A stretch of DNA of 64,000 nt from Tsukamurella sp. 8F (GCF_029167375.1 NZ_JARFTP010000016.1:1-64000); one strand, 5' to 3'; counted from the stretch's first letter, positions 46,441 through 56,878 are shown. A program made the numbers and translations. The notes: a model not told the origin generated them from the letters alone.

Positions 46441-47361
46441 GTGACGATCGACGTGGGCACGGACGTGGACTCCCGCATCGCGGGCGCGTTCTGGCACGCG
46501 GCCGTACCGATCGGAATCGCCGACCTGGACGGCAACGTGCTCGAGGCCAACGATGCCGCCGTCGAGCTGATCGGCATACCCGCCGACCGAATGATCGGTA
46601 CGTCCGTCCTAGTCGGCCAGGCACCCGACGAGCGCCGCGCCACCGAGCAGGTGCTCGAGTCGCTGCGCGCCCCCGGCGCCGGCCCCGCGGCGCTGACCAC
46701 GCGCTTCCGCCGCGCCGACGGCACCGTCGGCGTCGTGCACTGGTCCGTGACCCGCGCACCGGGCGACGACCCGTACGTCGTCGCCGTCGGCCACGACGTC
46801 ACCATGCACCGACGCACCGAGCAGGCACTGCGTTACCAGGCCCAACACGACGAGCTCACCGGCCTGCCGAACCGCCGCCGGCTGGCCGACGCCATCGACT
46901 CGGCGCTCGGCCACGCCGGCCCGATCGGGCTGTGCTACTTGGACCTCGACGACTTCAAGGCCGTCAACGACCGCTTCGGGCACCGCGGCGGAGACGATGT
47001 GCTGGTGGCCGTGGGGCGCAGGCTGCGGGCCGTCGCCGACGCGCGCCCCGGACTGATCGTGGCGCGAATGGGCGGCGACGAGTTCGTCGCCCTGCTGCCG
47101 CAGGCCACCGACGACTCGCTCACCGCGACCACGACCGCGATGGCGAACGCGCTTGCCGACCCCGTCGCGGTCCGTGGCGTACCGGTGCGAGTGACGGGCA
47201 CCGTCGGCGCGGTCCTCGCCACCGGCACCAATGCGGGCGAGCTGCTCGCCGAGGCGGACACCCGCATGTACGAGGCGAAGCGGACCCACCGCGGCATCCC
47301 CAAACCGTGCGCCGCAGCCGCACGTGCGTGGCGCCTGCGCGCCGCGGGACCCCTGCGCTGA
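46441..47361 (+). CDS. PAS-GGDEF diguanylate cyclase
   Basis: The 306-residue protein has a PAS sensor (AVPIGIADLDGNVLEANDAAVE, residues ~15-120) and a GGDEF domain with the intact GGDEF motif (211-215). The I-site (RxxD, nine residues before the motif) reads RPGL, so product feedback inhibition is probably lost. It should make cyclic di-GMP in the cytoplasm. The start is GTG 46441, with AGAGGAAACGGGG upstream. No phosphodiesterase is nearby. Confidence 0.87.
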   Translation: MTIDVGTDVDSRIAGAFWHAAVPIGIADLDGNVLEANDAAVELIGIPADRMIGTSVLVGQAPDERRATEQVLESLRAPGAGPAALTTRFRRADGTVGVVHWSVTRAPGDDPYVVAVGHDVTMHRRTEQALRYQAQHDELTGLPNRRRLADAIDSALGHAGPIGLCYLDLDDFKAVNDRFGHRGGDDVLVAVGRRLRAVADARPGLIVARMGGDEFVALLPQATDDSLTATTTAMANALADPVAVRGVPVRVTGTVGAVLATGTNAGELLAEADTRMYEAKRTHRGIPKPCAAAARAWRLRAAGPLR

Positions 47362-47398
47362 AGTAGCCCGCGAAGCTGAACCCCGTTGGCGCGCAGGG

Positions 47399-49387
47399 TC
47401 AGACCAGGTCGTCGGATTCCTCCTCGCGGGCCGACTGCCACGCCCAGTGCAGCACCAGCCCGACGGTGACGAGCGCGATGGCCGCCTCGTCGCAGGCCCA
47501 TGCGACCACACCGCCCACGAACTGGTCGTGCGCGAGATCCGTCATCCACGGCACGTCGAGATACTGGTACAGCCGCGGCCCGATGAGACCGTTCATGGTC
47601 ATCACGATGATCGCGAAGAACATGGAGATGGGCATCATCGCCAGCAACATGCCCACGCGCCCGATGAAGGGCAGCCGATGGGGGACCGGGTCGATCTGGA
47701 ACACACGCCAGTAGAACAGGAATCCGGTCACGAGCACCGCGAGGTAGATCCCCGTATGCCCCCAGTGATAGCGGCCGATGCGGTCGTACAGCGGCGTCAG
47801 ATAGAGCCCGTAGAGGGTCAGCGCGAACAACAGGATCTGCACTGCGGGCCGCATCAACACGGCGAACGATCGCGAGTCGAGCACGCGCTCCAGCCACTGC
47901 GGGGCAAGCGTGGTCCGCAGCAGCGTGACGGGCGCTCCCAGCAGCAGGAAGACGGGTACCAGCGACGTCATCAGCATGTGTGTCACCATGTGCACACTGA
48001 AAGCCACTGTCGCATAGGTGTTCACACCCGAACTACTGAGCACCACCAGTGCCGCGCAGCCGAACAGGAAGCACGCGGTCCGGTACCACGGCCATTGGAT
48101 CGTATCGACTCCCCGTCGCCCCGCTCGCCGCACGAGCCACACGTAACCCCCGGCCAGCAGCACCGCGAGCGGCACCAGGTTCAGGTCCCACCGCCACAGG
48201 GTGAGGAACCTGCCGACGCTCGGCGGATCGAGGACGTCGTAGCCCAGCATCACCTCGCCGATCGTGAAGCGCCGCACGAGGAACGACGGCGGCGTGAGCT
48301 CCGACGCTGCGATCGCGACACCGGCGGCGACCGTGAGGACGACCGTGGCGGGAACCGTCCGACGTAGCCACTGCAGTAGCCCTGCCAGCGCGACCAGCAC
48401 GCCCGCGGCCGATACCAACCGTCCGTACAGAGTCTCCGTGAGGTCCGAACCGGGCGCCATGACCACCGCTATCACCGCCCCGTACCCGAGCGCGATCACG
48501 GCGAACACCACTCCCGTCCAGCGCCTCTCGTCGCGCCACGGCACCACCGCCTGCGCCCACAGACCGCCGAGCCACACGGCGGTGGTCAGGGCGAGCGCCA
48601 TGAGCGCAGCGGTCGTGTAGTCGTGCCGCGGGCCTTGCGCCTCGTTGGCGGTCACGACGGCGGCGAGCACGCCCAGCCCTGCGGGCAGGAGCAGCCACAA
48701 GTGGGCCATCCAGCTCAACGCGTTACCGAGCCCCACGAGGACCACCACCGCGGCAACGAACGAGACGAACCAGCCCTTGGCCGTCTCGGACGCCCCGATG
48801 GTCGCCCACAGGCCGCCGTACCGCCACACGTCGACCAGATTCTGGCCCGACGTGTCCGCCGCCGACAACGGCACCATCAGGATCGAGACGACGGCCCACA
48901 CGCGCGTCGCACGGTGCGCGAGCCGGTGCGCGAGATAGCCCCGCAGCCCCACATCGCCGGTATCCTGTACGGCGGTTCGGAAGACACCGAAGGCTATGGC
49001 GCCCAGCGTGACCGCCGCCGCGAGGGTCGCGATCAGGCGCCCGGCTCCGGCGCCGTACGACGTGAGTGCACCCGGATACGTATCACCGTTTATGGTGTAG
49101 CGCGATGCGCCCTGCGTTGCGAGCACGGCGACCACCACCGCCAGCGCCGCGAATGCGCCCAGCCCGAGCCCGAGGGTGCCTCCCCGTGGCGGGGCCACCG
49201 GCGTGACAGGTGCGGGCCGATCGACCTCCCCGGCGAGAGTGGCCGGCACCCTGCGCAGGCGTGCCGCGTCGTCGGCCCACTCCCGGCAGTCGGAGCATCC
49301 CGCGAGATGTGCGTCGAGGTCGCCGGGGGGCGGCACCTCCCCGTCGAGGCGGCTGGAGATGCCCTCCCGGGCGTCGGAGCACTGCAT
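47399..49387 (-). CDS. Anti-sigma zinc-finger fused to CopD-CtaG copper membrane protein
   Basis: The 662-residue protein starts with a ZAS-type anti-sigma zinc finger: C3, then H27-x3-C31-x2-C34 (HLAGCSDC). This is the zinc motif of RsrA-like anti-sigma factors. It is followed by a transmembrane helix and a large CopD-like region (~120-350) and a CtaG-like domain (~400-640, SVHMVTHMLMTSLVPVFLLLG). CtaG delivers copper to cytochrome c oxidase. The CopD-CtaG fusion itself is common in Mycobacteriales; the zinc-finger head is what is unusual. The only sigma factor nearby, SigC, is about 3.4 kb away, close to the copper ATPase, so it is the natural candidate partner. Confidence 0.85.
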   Translation of the reverse strand: MQCSDAREGISSRLDGEVPPPGDLDAHLAGCSDCREWADDAARLRRVPATLAGEVDRPAPVTPVAPPRGGTLGLGLGAFAALAVVVAVLATQGASRYTINGDTYPGALTSYGAGAGRLIATLAAAVTLGAIAFGVFRTAVQDTGDVGLRGYLAHRLAHRATRVWAVVSILMVPLSAADTSGQNLVDVWRYGGLWATIGASETAKGWFVSFVAAVVVLVGLGNALSWMAHLWLLLPAGLGVLAAVVTANEAQGPRHDYTTAALMALALTTAVWLGGLWAQAVVPWRDERRWTGVVFAVIALGYGAVIAVVMAPGSDLTETLYGRLVSAAGVLVALAGLLQWLRRTVPATVVLTVAAGVAIAASELTPPSFLVRRFTIGEVMLGYDVLDPPSVGRFLTLWRWDLNLVPLAVLLAGGYVWLVRRAGRRGVDTIQWPWYRTACFLFGCAALVVLSSSGVNTYATVAFSVHMVTHMLMTSLVPVFLLLGAPVTLLRTTLAPQWLERVLDSRSFAVLMRPAVQILLFALTLYGLYLTPLYDRIGRYHWGHTGIYLAVLVTGFLFYWRVFQIDPVPHRLPFIGRVGMLLAMMPISMFFAIIVMTMNGLIGPRLYQYLDVPWMTDLAHDQFVGGVVAWACDEAAIALVTVGLVLHWAWQSAREEESDDLV

Positions 49388-49606
49388 ACGGTGTTAGTCG
49401 TGCCGGCGGCCGGTTCGGTTCCCGGCTGTGACCGACGACACTGCGGCGGTTCGCGCTGAAACCCCTCCGTCAGGCGGCGTTGCGGACATGACATCCACTA
49501 CGCCGCGCGAGCGCGGGGTTTCGCCCGGCTGAACCTGCGGCCGGACGATCAACCGGCCCGGACGCAGGATCAACCGCCGCGCCCGCCGGGCGGCGACGCT
49601 GGGTTC

Positions 49607-50782
49607 ATGACCACGACGACCCGCGAAGCCGCACCGGCCCGCCCCCTGCCCGCCGTCCTCGCGCTTACGTTCGGCATCACGATGCTGGTGGCCGGCGAGT
49701 TCCTTCCGGCGGGCGTACTGCCCGCCGTCGCAAGGGATCTCAGCGTGTCCCCGGGCACCGTCGGGCTCGCGGTCGCGGCGACCGCACTGGCGGGCGCGCT
49801 GACCGCCCCGACCATCGCGTCCATCGTTCCGCGCATGGACCGGCGGACGGTGCTCGTCGGCCTACTCGCGCTCGCGACGATCTCCGACGCCGTCGTGGCC
49901 CTCGCACCGCACATCGCCGTCCTGCTGGCGGGCCGGCTGATCCTGGGGGTCGCGATCGCCGGGTACTGGTCGTTCGCATTCGGGGCAGGTGTCCACGTCG
50001 CGCAGGGCAGGAGCGCACTCGTATCCACCTCGCTCGCGTCGGGCACATCCGTCGCGACCATCATCGGCGTGCCGCTCGCGTCACTGCTCGGCGACACCGT
50101 CGGATGGCGGACGGTGTTCTGGCTGGCCACGGCACTGACGGCGCTCGCGACCGTGGTCCTGTACCGCGTCCTCACGCCGGTCCCCGCGCATCCGTCGGCG
50201 GGGACGGAGATGATGCGCCGTGCGCTCCGCAACCGGCGGCTCGTCATCGGCGCCGCCCTCGTGGCGCTAGCCGTGCTGGGCAACTTCATCGCGTACCCGT
50301 TCATCCGCCTCGCGATCGAGCGAGTCGACGCGGGCGCCGGGAGCGGGTCGAATGTGGCCGGCGGCGCCGCCGTGCTGCTGCTGGTGTGGGGCGTGGGGGG
50401 TCTGGCCGGGAACCTGCTCGCAGGCGTGCTGTCCCGGTGGCTGCGGTGGGCGGTCGCACTGGGCCCGCTGATCGTGTCGATCGCCCTCGCGGCGACACTG
50501 ACGACGTCGGTGCCGGTCCTGTTCCTCGCGATCGCTGCGTGGGGCATCGGCTTCAACCTCATCCCCGTAACCACCCAGCTGTGGGTGACGACCGTGGGCC
50601 ACGACACCGCGGAATCCGCAGTGGCGCTCCAGGTCACGGCCTTCCAGACGGCGATCACCGCGGGCGCCGTGACAGGCGGCCTGCTGGTCGATCACGTCGG
50701 ACTCGGCGCCGCGTTCCTCACCGGATCCGCCGCCGGGCTACTGGCGGCCGCAGGCTTCGCGTCGATCCGCGTCCGTGCGTGA
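49607..50782 (+). CDS. MFS efflux transporter, Cmx/AraJ-like
   Basis: The 391-residue protein has twelve helices and the pattern of chloramphenicol/arabinose-efflux permeases (FGITMLVAGEFLPAGVLPAVARDLSVSPGTVGLAVAATALAGALTAP). It probably exports a drug or sugar-like metabolite. The AraC gene on the opposite strand converges on it without overlap (stop codons adjacent), so it may be its regulator. Confidence 0.85.
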   Translation: MTTTTREAAPARPLPAVLALTFGITMLVAGEFLPAGVLPAVARDLSVSPGTVGLAVAATALAGALTAPTIASIVPRMDRRTVLVGLLALATISDAVVALAPHIAVLLAGRLILGVAIAGYWSFAFGAGVHVAQGRSALVSTSLASGTSVATIIGVPLASLLGDTVGWRTVFWLATALTALATVVLYRVLTPVPAHPSAGTEMMRRALRNRRLVIGAALVALAVLGNFIAYPFIRLAIERVDAGAGSGSNVAGGAAVLLLVWGVGGLAGNLLAGVLSRWLRWAVALGPLIVSIALAATLTTSVPVLFLAIAAWGIGFNLIPVTTQLWVTTVGHDTAESAVALQVTAFQTAITAGAVTGGLLVDHVGLGAAFLTGSAAGLLAAAGFASIRVRA

Positions 50783-51541
50783 TCAGGCCAGGCAGCGCCA
50801 CCGACCGGGCGGGACGCCGACGTCAGCGGTGAAGGCGCGCACGAACGCAGCGCTCGAGCCGTATCCGACGGCCGAACCCACATCCCCGACGGATGCGTCC
50901 GAATGCCTCAACAGGCGTCGCGCCTCAGCTATACGGGTACGACGCACGTACTGCATGGGGCTCATGCCGGTCTCGGCCCGGAACCGCTCCACGAGGCTCG
51001 ACCTACCCACGTACGCGATGCGCGCGAGTACGCACAGATTCCATTCGCGCGCGGGGTCTTCCGCTATCGCGTCCACTGCGCGCCGCACACCGGGATCCCC
51101 GGGTGCCCGGTCCTCGAGCGCACTCAGCATCGCCCCGCCGACCAGGTGCGCATATCCCGAGCCGAAGTAGGTGCGCTGGTGCGCGGCCGTGAGCGGGCAC
51201 TCGCCCAGCAGCGCCGCGACCCCCGAGTGCCGCTCGGCGAAGCCCCGAGAGACGACGATGCCCGGCGTCGGCACGTCCCGGCCGGGCCGGAGGTCCGCAA
51301 CGACGACGCGGGCGGCATCGACGGCGGCGATGGTGTACGCGGCCGCCTGGCGCAGCAGGGCCGCATCCCCCGGGTCCAGCCGGATGCGCTCGCCGACAGA
51401 GCGCACCTCGACGGTCCCGGACCGCACCAGCAGCCACGTCGACGGCCCGATCGCCTCGAGCTCCCGCCCGGCTGAAAGCTCACACGATGTGGATCCGCTC
51501 ATGCTCCACTGTGCCTCGCCCGCGGGCACCCCGGTGTCCAT
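50783..51541 (-). CDS. AraC-family regulator with cupin sensor
   Basis: The protein has ~252 residues, with an N-terminal cupin (AIGPSTWLLVRSGTVEVRSVGERIRLDPGDAALL) and a C-terminal AraC domain (NLCVLARIAYVGRSSLVERFRAETGMSPMQYVRRTRIAEA; DASVGDVGSAVGYGSSAAFVRAFTADVGVPPGRWR). It is the type often found beside MFS transporters, as here. The start is uncertain: ATG 51541 (MDTGVPAGE) is used, but an in-frame ATG at 51574 adds 11 residues. Confidence 0.85.
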   Translation of the reverse strand: MDTGVPAGEAQWSMSGSTSCELSAGRELEAIGPSTWLLVRSGTVEVRSVGERIRLDPGDAALLRQAAAYTIAAVDAARVVVADLRPGRDVPTPGIVVSRGFAERHSGVAALLGECPLTAAHQRTYFGSGYAHLVGGAMLSALEDRAPGDPGVRRAVDAIAEDPAREWNLCVLARIAYVGRSSLVERFRAETGMSPMQYVRRTRIAEARRLLRHSDASVGDVGSAVGYGSSAAFVRAFTADVGVPPGRWRCLA

Positions 51542-51630
51542 GAGCGTGACAACGCCCCGTGCCGCTGCGGGCATTCCCCGCGATCGACGCGCCGGGGGAC
51601 GAGCTGAGTGACTCAGGCTCGACAGGGTGG

Positions 51631-52587
51631 TCAGTCACCGCGGTGGACGGCCGTCGACCGGTACCAGTCGACGGTCCGGCCGATCCCCTCTCGCAGATCG
51701 ATCCGAGGCTTCCACCCCATCGCATGCAGCCGCGACACGTCCAGGAGTTTGCGGGGCGTCCCGTCCGGCCGACTCGTGTCCCAGGTGGTCGCACCCTCGA
51801 AACCGGTGGCCGCGGCCACCATCTCGGCGATCTCCGCGATCGAATGGTCCTCGCCGGTCCCGACGTTCACCTGCTCCGCGCCGTCGTAGTTGTCGAGCAG
51901 ATGCAGGCACGCCGAGGCCATGTCGTCGACGTGTAGGAACTCGCGTCTAGGCGCACCGCTGCCCCAGTTCTCCACCGCTTCGGCGCCAGCGGCGCGCGCC
52001 TCGTCGTACCGGCGGATCATCGCCGGAAGCACATGCGAGGTCGTCTCGGAGAAGTTGTCCCCCGGGCCGTAGAGGTTGGTCGGCATGGCCGAGATCCATG
52101 GCAGCCCGTACTGTTTGCGCACGGCCTGAACCTGCAGGATCCCGGCGATCTTGGCGATCGCGTAGGCGTCGTTGGTCGGTTCGAGGTGCCCCGTGAGCAG
52201 GTACTCCTCCTTGATCGGCTGAGCGGCCAGCTTCGGATAGATGCACGACGACCCCAGGAACAGCAGTCTCTCGACGCCGTGCGTCAGGGCCGCATCCATG
52301 ACGTTCACCTGGATACGCAGGTTCTCGCTGAGGAAGTCGACGGGCGCTTCGCTGTTGGCCAGGATGCCCCCGACCTTCGCTGCCGCGAGCACCACGACGT
52401 CGAAGTCGTTCTCCGCGAAGAACGCCATGACTGCGTCGCGGTCTCGCAGGTCGAGGTCCGACGAAGTCCGTCCGACGAGATCGGCGAAACCCTCCTGCTG
52501 CAGGTGGCGGTATACGGCGGAACCCACCAAACCCCGGTGCCCGGCGACGTATACCCGCGACGCGCGGTCGACCGGCGTGACACTCAT
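51631..52587 (-). CDS. fcl: GDP-L-fucose synthase
   Basis: The 318-residue SDR enzyme has the Rossmann motif [13 protein letters not shown], the Tyr-x3-Lys pair in YAIAKIAG, and the LGSSCIYPK and NLYGPGDNF motifs of WcaG/Fcl. It turns GDP-4-keto-6-deoxymannose into GDP-L-fucose with NADPH. The ATG at 52587 overlaps the gmd stop (ATGA), so synthesis is coupled. This is the nucleotide-sugar supply for the polysaccharide locus. Confidence 0.93.
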   Translation of the reverse strand: MSVTPVDRASRVYVAGHRGLVGSAVYRHLQQEGFADLVGRTSSDLDLRDRDAVMAFFAENDFDVVVLAAAKVGGILANSEAPVDFLSENLRIQVNVMDAALTHGVERLLFLGSSCIYPKLAAQPIKEEYLLTGHLEPTNDAYAIAKIAGILQVQAVRKQYGLPWISAMPTNLYGPGDNFSETTSHVLPAMIRRYDEARAAGAEAVENWGSGAPRREFLHVDDMASACLHLLDNYDGAEQVNVGTGEDHSIAEIAEMVAAATGFEGATTWDTSRPDGTPRKLLDVSRLHAMGWKPRIDLREGIGRTVDWYRSTAVHRGD

Positions 52588-53621
52588 CGAGACAGCCCCT
52601 CCCAGCCGGCCAGCACAGGCCGGTCGATCCATGGCCGGCCTTGATGCTCCAGTGCCTCGACATCGGCGTCCACCATGATCCTGGCCAGCTGATCCGGCAT
52701 GACCGAGGCCTTCCATCCGAGCTGCCGATGCGCCTTGCCCGGGTCGCCGATCAGCGAATCGACCTCAGTGGGTCGGAGGTAGCGCTCGTCGATGCGGACG
52801 TGGTCCTCCCAGTTCAGTCCGGCGTGCTCGAAAGCCGTCGTCAGGAAGTCCCGCACCGAGTACGCGGCGCCCGTCGCAAGGCAGTAGTCGTCGGGCTCGT
52901 CCGCTTGCAGCATCCGCCACATGCCCTCCACATACTCCGGCGCGTACCCCCAGTCGCGGACGGCGTCCAAGTTGCCCATGTACACGTACTGGTCGAGTCC
53001 GGCCTTGATCCGCGCCACAGCCCGAGTGATCTTCCTGGTCACGAACGTCTCGCCGCGGCGAGGCGACTCGTGGTTGAACAGGATGCCGTTGACCGCGAAC
53101 AGGCCGTAGGCCTCGCGATAGTTGCGTGTCATCCAGTACGCGTACACCTTCGCGGCACCGTAAGGCGACCGGGGATAGAAGGCGGTCTCCTCGTTCTGCG
53201 GGGGAGGCGTGGCGCCGAACATCTCCGAGCTCGACGCCTGGTAGTAACGGCAGTCGAGTCCGGCCAGCCGGACCGCCTCTAGCAGGCGCGTCGCTCCGGT
53301 GCCCGTGGTGTCTCCCGTGTGCTCGGGCTCGTCGAAGCTCACGCGCACATGCGACTGGGCGCCGAGGTTGTAGACCTCGTCCGGCCGGATCGTGCCGAGC
53401 AGGGTCACGAGGCGGGCACCGTCGCTGAGGTCGCCGTAGTGGAGGAACAACCGAGCGTTGTCATCGTGTGGGTCGATGTAGATGTGGTCGATCCGGGACG
53501 TGTTGAACGTCGATGCTCGACGTATCAGGCCATGGACTTCGTACCCCTTGGCGAGCAATAGCTCAGCGAGGTAAGACCCGTCCTGACCGGTGATCCCGGT
53601 GATGAGTGCGCGCTTCGACAT
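52584..53621 (-). CDS. gmd: GDP-mannose 4,6-dehydratase
   Basis: The 345-residue enzyme has [12 protein letters not shown], the ASSSEMFG motif and the catalytic SPYGAAK YxxxK pair, and typical full Gmd length. It makes GDP-4-keto-6-deoxymannose, the substrate of Fcl. ATG 53621 is chosen because GGAG lies 8 nt upstream and the upstream part of the frame is unlike Gmd. It is transcribed away from the glycosyltransferase genes that start at 53837. Confidence 0.94.
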   Translation of the reverse strand: MSKRALITGITGQDGSYLAELLLAKGYEVHGLIRRASTFNTSRIDHIYIDPHDDNARLFLHYGDLSDGARLVTLLGTIRPDEVYNLGAQSHVRVSFDEPEHTGDTTGTGATRLLEAVRLAGLDCRYYQASSSEMFGATPPPQNEETAFYPRSPYGAAKVYAYWMTRNYREAYGLFAVNGILFNHESPRRGETFVTRKITRAVARIKAGLDQYVYMGNLDAVRDWGYAPEYVEGMWRMLQADEPDDYCLATGAAYSVRDFLTTAFEHAGLNWEDHVRIDERYLRPTEVDSLIGDPGKAHRQLGWKASVMPDQLARIMVDADVEALEHQGRPWIDRPVLAGWEGLSR

Positions 53622-53836
53622 AGATGGTTCTCCGATACAGATGCCAGGCGGCGAAAGCCGCACCATACTGCGCACGAGGCTGTGGTCGGCAACTGCCGCA
53701 GCCCTTTTGGGCGAATCCACCACACCGTTTGACAGTTACGACGGTCCCGATACTATATGCACAGTCAAGCAACGTGAGGACCGGACATAAAACCCGATAC
53801 TCCGAGCGCCACCGTCGTCGGGAAGTCAGGAGTCGC

Positions 53837-54619
53837 GTGTCAGAGTTCGCGGGCGCACATCCGCCTTATAACGAAACAGACGTTGCGGGAATACCTTTCA
53901 TCTGCACAACCTTCGACAACGCTGTGAACCGAGTGATCGAGCTCGGCCGGACCCACGGCGCCGCGGGAACGCCCGTACGGTTGTCCAACGCCTACTGCGT
54001 AGCTCTCGCGAACCAGGACCCCGAGTACCGAGCAGTCCTGGCCGGGCCGGGCTGGAACTTTCCTGACGGTGCCCCGGTCGCCTACTTCATGCGGCGGCAG
54101 AACCGGAAGTCCCCGTCGGAGCGCGTGCGCGGCCCGTCGCTGTTCGCGGCGGTGCTCGACCGGGGCCGGTCGGCAGGCCTGCGTCACTTCATGCTCGGCG
54201 CCACGCAGGACACTCTCGACCGCCTGGTGGAGTCGATCGGAAATCGCTATCCGGGCGCCGAGGTCGCGGGGACCTACTCGCCCCCGTTCGGCCCGCTCGA
54301 CGAGTCGTTCTACACGGAGTCGATCGCGCGCATCGAGGAATCGGGCGCCGATGTCGTGTGGGTCGGCCTGGGCACCCCGAAACAGGACTTCGCAGCCGCC
54401 GAGCTGGCACGCCGCGTGCCGCTGCCGTTCCTCGGCGTCGGCGCCGCCTTCGACTTCGTGGCCGGCGTGGTTCCCGAGGCTCCCCTGTGGGTCCAGCGAT
54501 CCGGCTTCGAGTGGCTGTACAGGCTGGTGAGCGAGCCACGGCGGCTGTGGCGCCGCTACCTCATCGGCAACACCCAGTTCCTCTGGTCGGTCGCCACGGC
54601 ACCGCGCCACACCTCCTGA
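53837..54619 (+). CDS. WecG/TagA/CpsF-family glycosyltransferase
   Basis: The 260-residue protein has the family pattern PFICTTFDNAVNRV, the RLSNAYCVALANQDPEYRAVLA segment, DGAPVAYFMRR, and VGLGTPKQDFAA. Family members transfer N-acetylmannosamine or similar sugars onto lipid-linked acceptors. GTG 53837 has AGGAG 4 nt upstream; the longer frame to 53624 covers the promoter region and is discarded. TACTAT near 53749 may be the -10 box. Confidence 0.88.
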   Translation: MSEFAGAHPPYNETDVAGIPFICTTFDNAVNRVIELGRTHGAAGTPVRLSNAYCVALANQDPEYRAVLAGPGWNFPDGAPVAYFMRRQNRKSPSERVRGPSLFAAVLDRGRSAGLRHFMLGATQDTLDRLVESIGNRYPGAEVAGTYSPPFGPLDESFYTESIARIEESGADVVWVGLGTPKQDFAAAELARRVPLPFLGVGAAFDFVAGVVPEAPLWVQRSGFEWLYRLVSEPRRLWRRYLIGNTQFLWSVATAPRHTS

Positions 54620-54647
54620 TCACCGCCGTCCTGCAAGAATTGGAATC

Positions 54648-55553
54648 ATGGCCGAGAACAGCCTCGACATCAGCGTCGTGCTCCCCTTCTATAACGCCGC
54701 CGCCACGCTGTCTCAGGCCATCGAGAGCGTGTTGGAACAGCGCGGCGTCCCGTTCGAGTTGGTGCTCATCGACGACGGCAGCTCCGACGGCTCGCCGGAG
54801 ATCGCCGCACGGTACGCATCCGACCCACGCGTCCGCCTGATCTCGCATCCGAACAAGGGGCTTTCCGCATCGCTCAATATCGGCGTCGAACAGGCGCGGG
54901 CTGATCTGATCGCCCGCATGGATGCGGACGACGTCAGCCTCCCCGGCCGCCTCGAGCATCAGGTCCAATACCTACGCGAGAACCCCGACGTCGTTCTGCT
55001 CGGTGGCCAGATGGTGCGGCTCGTCGGCGACGAGCGAACGACGAAGTCGTCCTTCCCTGTCGACCACGAGAGAATCGTCTCGGCGCTCCTGCAGGGACAG
55101 CATGCGATCTCACACCCCACCGTCGCGTTCCGGAAGGATGCCGTACTGGAGGTCGGCGGCTACTGGAACGAGGGCCTCGCCGAGGACTGGGACCTGTACC
55201 TCAAGCTCGCCGAGCACGGCCGGCTGGCGAACCTCCGCGACACGGTGCTCGACTACCGCTATCACGGCAGTGGCATCAACGCCGACAGTATGCGTACGGT
55301 ACGGACGAACATCGCACTCGCCGTTGAGAATCACCGGCGTCGTCAGGCAGGCCTCGAGGAGTACACCGGCGCGCAGTTCCGTGCTGCGCTCACGCCCGGC
55401 CGCCGTTTTCGGATCGCGGCCGAATCGCGCAGCCTGAGCCTGTACCGCGCGTCGCTGGCCGGCCACGGTGTGCAGAGCAGGGCGCTGCTGGCATGCGCGG
55501 CAGCGGCATGGCCCCCCTTCGCGTGGCGCCGCATCACCCAACGCGAAGGCTGA
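54648..55553 (+). CDS. GT2 glycosyltransferase
   Basis: The 301-residue GT-A enzyme has the N-terminal ISVVLPFYNAAATLSQAIESVLEQ, the DDGSSDGS and MDADDVSLPGRLE metal-binding motifs and a GLAEDWDLYLKLAEHG acceptor motif. It adds one sugar to the growing repeat unit at the cytoplasmic membrane. It begins 28 nt after the WecG-like gene and is followed closely by the flippase. Confidence 0.9.
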   Translation: MAENSLDISVVLPFYNAAATLSQAIESVLEQRGVPFELVLIDDGSSDGSPEIAARYASDPRVRLISHPNKGLSASLNIGVEQARADLIARMDADDVSLPGRLEHQVQYLRENPDVVLLGGQMVRLVGDERTTKSSFPVDHERIVSALLQGQHAISHPTVAFRKDAVLEVGGYWNEGLAEDWDLYLKLAEHGRLANLRDTVLDYRYHGSGINADSMRTVRTNIALAVENHRRRQAGLEEYTGAQFRAALTPGRRFRIAAESRSLSLYRASLAGHGVQSRALLACAAAAWPPFAWRRITQREG

Positions 55554-55558
55554 TCACA

Positions 55559-56878
55559 TTGGCGTCCTCCAAGATTCGCGCACAGTTCGCCACCATGCTG
55601 GGCTCACGCATCACAGCGAACCTTCTGCAAGCGGTCAACGTGATCGTCCTGGCTCGGTCGGTCAATCCGAGCGAGATCGGCGTGACGTCCGCGATCATCG
55701 GCGTCTGCATGGTCCTGTTCACGGTCACCGACCTCGGTGTCTCCACGTACACCATGAAGGCCCATGCGCAGCGAGAGGAGCGCGCGGTCGCATCGGCGCT
55801 CCGCGTCACGACCTTCACCACGTGGTTCTTCGGGCTGCTCGCGCTTGCCGGCTCGGTGGGATTGTCGGGCGCAGGAGTCATCCCGCTGACGCTGACGCCC
55901 TTGGTGCTGTCGGTGGCTATCGATCGATGCGTCGAGTTCCGCCTGGGCGTCCCCATAGCGGAGGATTCGCTGAGTATCCCGGCGAGCTCGATCCTCCTGC
56001 GGCGGTTCATCCAGTTCGCGATCTTCCTGATCCTGATCCCGATGTCCGTGACCCCGCTGCTCGCGTACTCGCTGGCCCAGCTCCTCGGTGCCCTCGCGGG
56101 TTACGCCCAGAGTCGGTTCTTCCTGCGACGCTCGGTCCACTACGCGGGGCATGACTTCAAGTCACCGTTCGCGATCCTCCGCGAGTCGTTCCACTACTTC
56201 GTCAGCAACGTGACGACACAGATCCAGCTGCTCGACACCTTCCTCGTATCAGCCTGCTCCGGCGCCAAGCAGGCGGGTCTGTACGCGGCCGCGATGCGCG
56301 TCACCAGCCCACTCGTGCTTATCCCGGGTACGCTCGCCTCGGCCGTCCTTCCGCCCGCCGCGCGAGCTACCCCTCGCCAGGCGCGATCCATCGCGCTGAA
56401 GCTGATGGCGCTCGTCCCTCCCGTGCTCCTGATATCGATTCCCGGTGGTTTCCTGCTCGCGCGGCCGGTCTGCGTCCTCCTCTACGGCGAGGCGTACCGG
56501 GATGCCGCGCTCACGCTGGCGATCATGTTGCAGGGCATACCGTTCGCCATTCTCGCGGCCGCGGTGGCGGCGGTGCTGCAAGCTCAGGGTGAGGATAGAT
56601 TCGTCGCGAAGACCGGGCTCGTCTTCGCGTTGATCTTCATAGCCGCGGTATCCGGTGGCGCGCTCTGGTACGGCTCCGTCGGCGCCGCGATCGGCAGCGC
56701 GTTGACCGCGGTGTGTAAGTGCATCCCACTCGGGATACGGGCGAATCGCATGGGGCACGGCCCCCACGGACCGAACCGACCGGAAGTCGAAGCGGTCGGA
56801 TCGCCCCACCGTACGATCGATTCGCCACCTGCCACGATCCAGGACGACGGCGACGGCGGAACGCGACACGAGTCATGA
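55559..56878 (+). CDS. Wzx-type polysaccharide flippase
   Basis: The 439-residue polytopic protein (about twelve helices, e.g. ITANLLQAVNVIVLARSVNPSEIGVTSAII) belongs to the MATE/MOP polysaccharide exporters. It should flip lipid-linked repeat units to the outer face. The start is taken as TTG 55559, 5 nt after the preceding stop, with GAAGG (55545-55549) 9 nt upstream; the long frame back to 55493 overlaps the glycosyltransferase gene. The hydrophilic tail has ~45 residues. Confidence 0.84.
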   Translation: MASSKIRAQFATMLGSRITANLLQAVNVIVLARSVNPSEIGVTSAIIGVCMVLFTVTDLGVSTYTMKAHAQREERAVASALRVTTFTTWFFGLLALAGSVGLSGAGVIPLTLTPLVLSVAIDRCVEFRLGVPIAEDSLSIPASSILLRRFIQFAIFLILIPMSVTPLLAYSLAQLLGALAGYAQSRFFLRRSVHYAGHDFKSPFAILRESFHYFVSNVTTQIQLLDTFLVSACSGAKQAGLYAAAMRVTSPLVLIPGTLASAVLPPAARATPRQARSIALKLMALVPPVLLISIPGGFLLARPVCVLLYGEAYRDAALTLAIMLQGIPFAILAAAVAAVLQAQGEDRFVAKTGLVFALIFIAAVSGGALWYGSVGAAIGSALTAVCKCIPLGIRANRMGHGPHGPNRPEVEAVGSPHRTIDSPPATIQDDGDGGTRHES

